Assembly (NCBI RefSeq): GCF_031583575.1
Contig: NZ_CP134146.1
Span: 2,604,001-2,668,000, forward strand
Reading direction: 5' to 3'
Length of the DNA: 64,000 bases
Source: Thalassotalea nanhaiensis
GTDB taxonomy: Bacteria; Pseudomonadota; Gammaproteobacteria; Enterobacterales; Alteromonadaceae
The translations under genes were made by a program, and so were the position numbers. Below are positions 9,287-17,200 of this stretch, piece after piece. Within the stretch, counting starts at the first letter, position 1. Each line of letters starts with the position of its first letter. Under the pieces are notes generated by a model that searched no databases, was not told where the DNA came from, and worked only from the letters and a program-made list of their open reading frames with translations.

Positions 9287-10405
9287 CTATGAATTAATCA
9301 TCTTATAATCAACCAAACCAAAGCTTTTCAGTTGATTGGCTAATTCGTTATGCCCTACCGCTTGACAAGCTGATGAGAAACCAGATGTTTTTTGTAAGCC
9401 ACCAATTAACAAACTAGCGGTTGCTGCTTGTAAAGCACCGGTAGTTATATATCCGCACGAGGTTCGTACTTCACAGGTAACTGAATCAAACGAACCGCTA
9501 CCATGTACAATATCAAGGCAGCGATGCACGAGTTTGTTTTCACGTGGCGGCATAGTAGCTTGCATGCTATTACCGTACTCAGCTAACTTCGCTGCTTTTT
9601 CTTCTGTCGGCAAATGCTTGATCTCAGTTTCATAGGTATTTTGTAAGTCCAACACCATTTCCATCATCGCGCGGTTTTGAGTCGCAGTTAGTTGTTGTAC
9701 ATTGCGCACGCGAGGATCATGTTCAAAATAAAGTGGCAACATACCACCGCCCCAAGGGTGTGCTAGCAAATTATCGGCACGGCCAGGAATGTTCACTTCA
9801 TAACCTTTAGCTACAGGCCAGTTCACACGTTGATTGTTTTCTAATTTAAATGATTGATCGGCAATACTAAACATGGCAAAAATAGTTTGGAATGAACCAA
9901 CCGTCGGAACCAGTGTAGGAGCGGTAAGACAATTTAAAGTATCAATTTGACTTTGTTCTAACACCATATGCGCACCAATTTCTAACGAGGTATACATGTA
10001 CGATGTGCCTGGTGCCAGGACCAAATTCTTTTCAGCGAATTTTGGCCCTAATTCTTCTTGGATCTTAGTAATGAAATTCATTTCACCACCGGTATCTAAA
10101 TAATGACAACCAGCTTCTAATGCAGCTTCAACAACAGGCTGTCCAAAATACATAAATGGCCCAACCGTATTACAAATAACCTTTGCACCTTTAAATAATT
10201 CGGTTAATGCTTTTTTGGTGTGCTCTACTTGAACAACCTCATAATCTGCGGTTTCAATACCCGGCACCGTTGCCATTGCAGCTTTAATTTTTTCCGCATC
10301 TCTACCTGCTGCAATGAATGAAATACCATATTCACGTAAAAATTCAGCAACTAATTTACCGGTATAACCACTTGCCCCATATAGCACTACAGATTTATTT
10401 GTCAT
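9287..10405 (-). CDS. Saccharopine-dehydrogenase-like NAD(P)-binding reductase
   Basis: 372 residues. It opens with a Rossmann fingerprint GASGYTGKLVAEF at 9-21 and continues with AGRDAEKI, VICNTVGPF and CHYLDTGGE, as in the saccharopine dehydrogenase NADP-binding family. That family includes trans-acting enoyl reductases as well as true saccharopine enzymes, and nothing here points to lysine metabolism. Its place at the head of an operon with an acyl-CoA synthetase suggests a reductase or dehydrogenase acting on the imported substrate; this is inference. Its promoter faces the SDR gene across a shared intergenic region that carries two operator-like palindromes. Confidence 0.83.
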   Translation of the reverse strand: MTNKSVVLYGASGYTGKLVAEFLREYGISFIAAGRDAEKIKAAMATVPGIETADYEVVQVEHTKKALTELFKGAKVICNTVGPFMYFGQPVVEAALEAGCHYLDTGGEMNFITKIQEELGPKFAEKNLVLAPGTSYMYTSLEIGAHMVLEQSQIDTLNCLTAPTLVPTVGSFQTIFAMFSIADQSFKLENNQRVNWPVAKGYEVNIPGRADNLLAHPWGGGMLPLYFEHDPRVRNVQQLTATQNRAMMEMVLDLQNTYETEIKHLPTEEKAAKLAEYGNSMQATMPPRENKLVHRCLDIVHGSGSFDSVTCEVRTSCGYITTGALQAATASLLIGGLQKTSGFSSACQAVGHNELANQLKSFGLVDYKMINS

Positions 10406-10531
10406 AATTTTTTCCCTTCGAAATTTTGCCGTATCGCTCTAAAAATGAGTCACTCAGTTAGAAACGAAAACGATTTTTAATATTATTTTGAAATGTGCTA
10501 TTTACGCTAAACGTTTAAAAACGGTGCAGAA

Positions 10532-10547
10532 TCACCCCAATGGGTGA
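10532..10547. promoter_or_regulatory. Palindromic operator candidate, site C (divergent promoter)
   Basis: TCACCC CAAT GGGTGA: perfect arms. It sits almost midway between the divergent starts, 127 bases from the reductase ATG and about 126 from the SDR ATG, so one bound regulator could control both. Confidence 0.65.
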
Positions 10548-10588
10548 TTTTACCTAATTGCTTAAATACCCATAAAAATTGACCGATA

Positions 10589-10604
10589 TCATCCGAACGG
10601 GTGA
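10589..10604. promoter_or_regulatory. Imperfect palindromic operator candidate, site D
   Basis: TCATCC GAAC GGGTGA: one mismatch from the consensus, 57 bases from site C and 69 bases upstream of the SDR start. It looks like a second, weaker site for the same regulator. Confidence 0.45.
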
Positions 10605-10672
10605 GGTTATTGATTCATTGCTGGGATAAATATAGGGAATAAATTTGAATCAAAGAATATGAAGGACATTAG

Positions 10673-11503
10673 ATGTTAAACAAACGTTTCCCCGAAAAGC
10701 GCGCATTTATCACCGGCGGCGCTAGTGGCCTGGGTTTAGCCTATGCTAAAAAATTAGCACGTAACAATTGGCGAGTAGCAATTGCTGATATTAATGAACA
10801 GCGTTTAGAAGAAGCTAAATTAGAACTTGAAGCTTTAGGCGCTACTGTTATCACTTTGGTGGTGGACGTAACAAGCAAAGAGCAGCAACAAGACGCTGCA
10901 GACCAACTTGAACAGGTTTGGGGAGGTGTTGATTTAGTGTTTAATAATGCAGGTATTGGCAGCTGCGGTAAACTAAATGAGCATGATGACGAAGAATGGC
11001 ATCGAGTAATAAATATTGATTTGTGGAGTGTTATTCACGGCTGTCGTATTTTTGCGCCGTTACTAAAACGAACCGGTGGTGGCCACATTATCAATACGGC
11101 ATCAAGTGCTGGCACGTTATGTTTAGCTGAAATGGCTGGCTATAATGTGGCTAAATCAGGCGTAGTAGCCTTGTCTGAAACGTTAAATGTGGAATTATCG
11201 ACAGATAACATTGGTGTAACGGTTGTTTGCCCTACCGTGTTAAAAACCAATATTGGCGAGTCTTTAAAAGGTGAAACTAATTTTGAGAAAAACATTGCTC
11301 AACAAATTAATGAGTCAAAATTTACTCCCGAAATGGTCGCGGATAAAACCTTTGAAGGTATTTTAAAAAATAAATTGTATGTAATGCCACAAAATGATGC
11401 CCGTTGGGTATGGACGATTAAGCGTTGGATGCCTGAAAAGTTCACAAAGTTAATGACGTACTTATATAAAAATCGTAAATGGATCTATTCCCACCTAGAT
11501 TAA
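10673..11503 (+). CDS. Short-chain dehydrogenase/reductase (SDR)
   Basis: 276 residues, classical SDR. The cofactor motif TGGASGLGLAYA lies at 14-25, DINEQRLE suggests NAD preference, and NNAGIGS is near 90. The catalytic Ser is in NTASSAGTL, and YNVAK supplies the Tyr and Lys. It should oxidise or reduce a hydroxyl/keto group in the cytoplasm. It is the only plus-strand gene of the catabolic block and diverges from the reductase/acyl-CoA synthetase operon. Two operator-like palindromes lie upstream, and a bidirectional terminator follows. Confidence 0.92.
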   Translation: MLNKRFPEKRAFITGGASGLGLAYAKKLARNNWRVAIADINEQRLEEAKLELEALGATVITLVVDVTSKEQQQDAADQLEQVWGGVDLVFNNAGIGSCGKLNEHDDEEWHRVINIDLWSVIHGCRIFAPLLKRTGGGHIINTASSAGTLCLAEMAGYNVAKSGVVALSETLNVELSTDNIGVTVVCPTVLKTNIGESLKGETNFEKNIAQQINESKFTPEMVADKTFEGILKNKLYVMPQNDARWVWTIKRWMPEKFTKLMTYLYKNRKWIYSHLD

Positions 11504-11530
11504 CCGCGATAAATTAAGTTAAATAATGAT

Positions 11531-11571
11531 AAAAAAACGGCAATCAAAATAAAATTGATTGCCGTTTTTTT
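11531..11571. terminator. Bidirectional terminator between convergent genes
   Basis: Long stem AACGGCAATCAA ... TTGATTGCCGTT with A-rich and T-rich flanks on the two sides. It lies between the SDR stop and the stop of the convergent CadC-like regulator and should stop both transcripts. Confidence 0.88.
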
Positions 11572-11585
11572 TGACACAACCTGTA

Positions 11586-13715
11586 TCAATTGATAGAAAT
11601 TGAATAAATGTCTGCATCAATTGTGCTTTTCAGTGTTAATAAAAAGCTCGCTTTGGTAGCCGGCGCAATTCCAAAATAAATTCTTACGGTGCCTGCTGGG
11701 TAAGTTGCAATGATGCTTTGCTCGCCATTCATTGATCGGCGCTTTATTTGGTCATATTTTGTCGTTCTTTGAACATAATAAATATTTTCATCTTGCCAAA
11801 AATAATTACCGAAGTCATTTATCGCCAGATCTTTAATAAAAAGTTGGCTCTTTTGGCTATCTTGATCAAATTGCCAAATCCCCATTTCTCCCTCTTTACT
11901 CATATATAGATGACCGTCAGGGCCTTCTATTGCAAATTTTTCGTTACCTGCAGTTAATTGAGTAATCGAGTTATCACTAATAGTTAATTTATAAATTCCG
12001 GAGCTTCCGTTTGTTTCTGCGGCTAAATAAATAGAACGTCCATCTGCTGACCAATTCATGCTGTTTGCTGTAAGAGTACCAAGATCTATAGCTGTTAACT
12101 GGCCGTCAGGTAAATCCCCTACGTACCATTTCAAGTCTTCATTTGCTTTGTGCTTAATCGCAACTAAGAAATGCTTTCCTGTAGGAGATACCCTATGCAT
12201 AATTGCTGCACCGATGCCTTTAGTTAAATTTTTAGAGCCTTGTTCGGTTTTGAGCCACAGATCCCATTCATTGGAGCGGTTTGAGACAAATAATATATCG
12301 CCAGTGTTATTGACATACTGGCCATAAAGGTCGCGAGATGACGATGATATTCGACGGCCCTCCTTGCTATCAGTAAAAGATTGTTGGCTAATATATTCTT
12401 GGCTCACATGTTTTGAGTAATACAATGTAGAGGTTTGAGAATTGAACGTTAAATTACCTGAAGTACTTATCCCTTGTACAACTTGCTCAGCTTTAGTTGT
12501 CGGGTTTACTGAATATGTTTGGTATTCCCCGCCATTTAATATATTGGTATAAATATTACCCTTTTGATATTCCCACGTCAGACCAGTAATGGATAATTTA
12601 TTGGACAATAACACAGTTACTTCTCCACTTTTATCGAGTAGCATTAGGCTCGCTTTACTTATATTCTCTCTAATAAAGGCAACTTGTTTTGAATCAGCAG
12701 AAAAAACAGCGCTAACATCTCTATCTTCGGCTTTGGGGAAACTTATTTGTTCAATGGATTTCTTTTCAAAGTCAAACTTAAATAAAGCAATACCTTTACT
12801 TAGTTTTTTTGAAAACAGTAAATACCGTCCATCAGGTGACCAATTTAAAGCACTGCTGTATGAGTTATAAAAACAATCGCTGGCAATTGGGTTATCCTGA
12901 TTCGTTATTAATTGGTGCAAACGTACCTGACAACGCCCCTCTTTTGAAATCCTTAAATACGCTAAGCTATTACCACTTGGCGACCAACTAGGCGAGAATT
13001 CACTTTCTTTTTCCGAAGTTAGCAACCTGGCTGGGATCTGATTGTCTTTTAAATCTTTTATGTAAATTTGGCTGTTATGTTTGTTTTTCAGCCACCTAAA
13101 AGCCAAGTATCTACCATCTGATGATACCGATGGATGCTCTTCAATCCCTTCTAAATTAGTTATTTTAACTGGAGGTGATATTGGCCGATTAAGTTCTGTG
13201 GAATTTGTTTTAACAACAAATCTATAAGAGAGTGTGATAATAATAATAATCACACTTAGTAAAGTGGCTAAAAATAGGCCTTTACGATTCATTACTTGAT
13301 TAGATAACTTAATAGAAAGTAAATTGTTAACCAACCCAGATGGCCACGATTTCTGACTCTCAGGGTAAGTAGAGTTTTCGACAATAGGCTCTGGAATATA
13401 TTCTAGCTTATAGCCAACTTTGGGTAAGGTTTTAAAGTAAACATTACTATCTACGCCTAGTTCGTCGAATACTTTTCGAATATACCACATGGCATTAGTG
13501 TATCCACGTTTCCCAACGGGGTAATTGTTGTTCCAGAGGATCTGAATCGCTAAATCTCGATTTACCGTTTGATTCTCATCAAGCAAAAACAACTTAAAAA
13601 AGTCAAAAACTTTCACGGGAAATTTGATCGATTGGCAATTATTGCTAATTGTCATGTCAGTACAATTAACAATTAAATTTTCTAATTTATATTCGTTGTA
13701 TTGTATGTCGATCAT
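11586..13715 (-). CDS. ToxR/CadC-type winged-helix membrane regulator with beta-propeller
   Basis: 709 residues from the ATG at 13715; a 5' extension from a TTG at 13772 would only translate hexanucleotide repeats (PL repeats), and a GAGAG ribosome site supports the ATG. An OmpR-type winged helix covers about 1-95 (VKVFDFFKLFLLDENQTVNRDLAIQILW, KVGYKLEY at the wing; shown here as split motifs). A single membrane helix GLFLATLLSVIIIIITLSY follows near 145-170. The large outer part has WD40/TolB-like repeats such as HPSVSSDGRYLAFRW, SPSWSPSGNSLAYL and NWSPDGRYLLFSK. It probably senses an envelope signal and regulates DNA directly from the membrane. The adjacent secreted protease is a natural target candidate, but that is not shown. 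Confidence 0.87.
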   Translation of the reverse strand: MIDIQYNEYKLENLIVNCTDMTISNNCQSIKFPVKVFDFFKLFLLDENQTVNRDLAIQILWNNNYPVGKRGYTNAMWYIRKVFDELGVDSNVYFKTLPKVGYKLEYIPEPIVENSTYPESQKSWPSGLVNNLLSIKLSNQVMNRKGLFLATLLSVIIIIITLSYRFVVKTNSTELNRPISPPVKITNLEGIEEHPSVSSDGRYLAFRWLKNKHNSQIYIKDLKDNQIPARLLTSEKESEFSPSWSPSGNSLAYLRISKEGRCQVRLHQLITNQDNPIASDCFYNSYSSALNWSPDGRYLLFSKKLSKGIALFKFDFEKKSIEQISFPKAEDRDVSAVFSADSKQVAFIRENISKASLMLLDKSGEVTVLLSNKLSITGLTWEYQKGNIYTNILNGGEYQTYSVNPTTKAEQVVQGISTSGNLTFNSQTSTLYYSKHVSQEYISQQSFTDSKEGRRISSSSRDLYGQYVNNTGDILFVSNRSNEWDLWLKTEQGSKNLTKGIGAAIMHRVSPTGKHFLVAIKHKANEDLKWYVGDLPDGQLTAIDLGTLTANSMNWSADGRSIYLAAETNGSSGIYKLTISDNSITQLTAGNEKFAIEGPDGHLYMSKEGEMGIWQFDQDSQKSQLFIKDLAINDFGNYFWQDENIYYVQRTTKYDQIKRRSMNGEQSIIATYPAGTVRIYFGIAPATKASFLLTLKSTIDADIYSISIN

Positions 13716-13734
13716 GAAGCTCTCTTTATCTATC

Positions 13735-13773
13735 GATGGCAATGGCAATGGCAATGGCAATGGCAATGGCAAT
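13735..13773. repeat. Hexanucleotide tandem repeat in the 5' region of the regulator
   Basis: Five perfect copies of AATGGC at 13741-13770, a sixth near-copy (GATGGC) at 13735-13740 and a partial copy after. It lies 20-58 bases upstream of the ATG chosen for the CadC-like regulator, inside the probable leader or promoter. Confidence 0.9.
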
Positions 13774-14176
13774 TTAGAATACTATTAGGTAGTTAAATTC
13801 AATTAGATTTCAATGAAACTTTTATTATCTAGCGATAGCGTGTACTAATGCGACAAGGGGGCTAATGAAAATAACATTGTAGTCCTCTTACAAACTTAAT
13901 ATTTACAATCTTCCTAATTGGTACTGGCTAATGTTATTAAACAATTTTTTGTTAGTTGAAAATAGGCTAAAGACATAAGTAAATGAAAACATCGCCCCAT
14001 ACAACAAATAAATTACAATTTAATCACAATTTAACACCTACAAAATATCAATTGACTGAATAATCATAGAGTTATAAAGCAACCACACTCGCAATTGAGG
14101 ATTAATTAATGGTTAATTTTTAAACTACCTCCTAACAGCGAAGACTCCATTGTAAAGGAGGCAACTGACAAATCTT
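13774..14176. other. Gene-free stretch upstream of the CadC-like regulator
   Basis: AT-rich, with no credible coding frame. It should hold the promoter of the minus-strand regulator. A possible hairpin, CTCCT near 14130 with AGGAGG near 14157, is visible. No further feature can be supported. Confidence 0.4.
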
Positions 14177-14192
14177 TCACCCGAAAGGGTGA
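14177..14192. promoter_or_regulatory. Palindromic motif copy, site E
   Basis: TCACCC GAAA GGGTGA, with pairing that extends to TTTCACCC / GGGTGAAA. It matches the operator motif but is about 460 bases upstream of the CadC-like regulator and just behind the protease terminator, so its role is less clear than that of the other sites. Confidence 0.45.
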
Positions 14193-14198
14193 AAATAT

Positions 14199-14228
14199 AA
14201 AAGCCAGCTATTTTCATAACTGGCTTTT
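14199..14228 (-). terminator. Terminator of the subtilase gene
   Basis: AAAAGCCAG, a 12-base loop and CTGGCTTTT, 51 bases beyond the protease stop. On the minus strand the stem ends in TTTT followed by an AT-rich run. Confidence 0.7.
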
Positions 14229-14278
14229 CAAAATCGATTGCTTATTTACAAACGATATTAATGAAACAATGTATATTT

Positions 14279-17200
14279 TTAATTAGTGCTTTTTCGACGT
14301 TTAGCAATTAATGGTAAAACAAAAAATAACATCCAACCAAAAGAACCGCCGCCCGAGCTAGACTTAGTTTCTTCAATAACCTCTACAGCTGTAACGTCCA
14401 CGCTAACTGTTGCACTAACTGTTTCTATGCCATCGCTCACAGTAGCAGTAAAAGTATAACTACCGACAGCTAAACCTGATACTTCAGTAATTGCGGCATT
14501 AACATCGGCAATGTCACCTTCACCACTCCAAGTTATCGTTAACTCATCACCATCAACATCAGATGCAGATACTTCTAAAGTTACTGAATCACCTTCTGTG
14601 ATACTAACAACATCATTGACCATAACAGCCGTAGGCATATCGTTAGATGGAGTAACCGTTAACATAAAGCTAGTCGTAGTCGCGTCGCCACTGTGCTCCA
14701 TATCACGAACAGTAACAAATACTTCGGTCTCACCAGCAAAGTCAGCATTAGGAATTAGGTTAAACATCATTCCGTCAACTTCAGCCGTGATATCGTTACC
14801 CGTAACCTCTAACACGTTTGCAACTTGATTCGCATCAATGTGCATTACTTCAATACCGTCAATACGACTATCTTCAGCAACCGTCATATCCGCCATATCT
14901 GCAACTTTGATATTAGCGTTAACCGAAATACTGTGGCTAAGAGTTTTGGTTTCTTCGCCTTCCAACTCATAACTAAAGTCGATGATTTGCTCAGTACCTG
15001 TAGCTTCAGGTTGCACTACTGCAATAAAGCTGATATCGACTGCACTGCGCTCTGGTCCATCGTAGTTGAAACAAACGACTAAATCGTCTTCTATTACTTC
15101 ATCTAAATTATCAAAACCAAAGACACTATATAATTGACCTTCTTTAGGGCCTGCGTTACTAGAAAAAGCACTAGTAAAGCCTTCAACAAATACACCACCT
15201 TTTGCAAGATTGGCACCTAAATTATCGTAGGCGTATACAATTTCTGGCATACCTTGATGATAATCAATACCACTACGTAGGATCATTTCAAAGTCATATT
15301 CATCGCCAGTTGCAGTATCAATAACATTGTCAAATTCAGCAAATAACAAGTCGCCTAAATCAGGACGCTCTGCACCGTATTGTGATGCAAGTGTTAAGCC
15401 CCATGCATCATCTGGATGACGACGGTATTGCATTTCAAAGTTACCATTCCAAAACGGCGCGATAGATTCAACTAGGAAACCAGGACCACGATGCCATTTC
15501 ATTGGCCAATAGCGATCGTTTAACTGCGTAACACCGACAGTATGCATACGCATCATGCCTGAGTTTGGCTGGTTATAGAGTTCAAACTTGGCACCGCCTA
15601 ATTGGAATAACCAATCTACCGGCACATCCATATACTCTTTATAGTTACCAGTGAACCAATCAATTTGCGGCTGCATACGGTACTCACCTTGTAAGTCTAT
15701 ATAACCACCTGTTGAATATTCATCAATTAACGGCGTATGACACATCTCATCAGTTAAGTTCGTAGTCATTATATATTCTGGCGTGACATTACGAGTGGCT
15801 TCTTGACTAGATGCGATAGTTAACGTTTGCGAATCAACCGTTAGTAACTCAGCAATAGCTTCATTGTTTGACTTAACCGTAGAAGGGACTAGTCGCATAC
15901 CTTCAGGAATCGTCAGATTAAGAGAATAATCTCGATCATATGTTTCCATATTTGGATTAATTTTTACATTAACCTCAATTTGATCCATATTTCGAGCTTT
16001 ATCTTTACTTACACTCCAGCTTACTGCGTCGTCTGAACGAGTTAGTTTTAAAGTAGTAAACCCAAGAGTACCTTCAGCGCCAGGCATATTACCTAAATCA
16101 AAACCACCGTAATAAACATCCCCAGCTTTAGCATCGGCAATATCCCAGTTTAAGGTAAGATTGTAATCGCCATTACCATCGTGAGATGCAGGACCTTCAA
16201 TTGTAATATTATTCGCATCTGAATCGTTAGCAATAATCGCATAACCGCCGTTCATAGCGACATCTTTGCCACGGTTCAAGTTTGACAGTGCTGCTATGGC
16301 ATACCAATATTTACCCGGTTTAGGGTTAATAAGTGTACAGAAGTTTGCTTCAGTATCACTGCTAGACTGACAGACTATTTCATCAAAATAATTATTACGT
16401 AATGCGTAGTAATCTTCTGCTGCTTCTTCTTCAGTAGGAATAAACGTGCCATCACCATTTTCATCAAAACCAACATGCATATGCGGAGTTGCGTTAGTGA
16501 GTCTTGCACGCATGATGTTATCATCATTCAAAAACTCGCCTTCATTGGCAAAGAACGTCACACTTTTGGTGCCTTCAGGTACGTCAACACTGCGAATATC
16601 CCAACCATCATCAATATCACTTTGTCGTAACACTGGACGAACGAAGGTTTTTTCTACAACGTCCGTAGAAACAGGCTTTGATAAACCATAGTAACGCGGG
16701 GTAAATTCACTATAATCATCAGTATTAACGCGGAATGTTTCGCTACTTTGATTTCGTGAAAATTCAAACTCTTTACTAAATGGTAATTCGTCGTGAACAT
16801 TTGACGCCACAACCGGTAAGTGCGCTGCAGGAGCATTACCATTGGCTTCTGTTAACACAACTTCACCGTTATATATAGCGTAATTATTTCCTATTTGCTC
16901 CCAAGGAGCACCAGGCTCTATAGGTTCAACTTTATACTCAAATAAGCTTGGTAATTTCATGCTCACAACAATACTTTGCGACTCACCCGCTTTTAACGTA
17001 AATGATGCAGGTTGAGCAACAAGTTCAGCACCCTCTTCTTTTGCTAAAGCGGTGACATTCCAAGTACCATCTTGGGTTGCTGTAACCGTACGCATCCAAG
17101 AACAGGTTTGTTCACATTCCATTTCAACCATTGAAGGAACGTTCACCCAATTAGCTAAGCCGCCTTGTTCAGGGTTGGCCGCAAGGTAATTTTCAATGCT

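Noticed and set aside
9287-10405. True saccharopine dehydrogenase of lysine metabolism
   Set aside because: Family members have many roles and the neighbours are acyl-CoA genes, not lysine genes.
13716-13772. TTG-started extension of the CadC-like regulator with PL repeats
   Set aside because: It only translates the hexanucleotide repeat; the ATG at 13715 has a GAGAG site and fits the winged-helix domain start.
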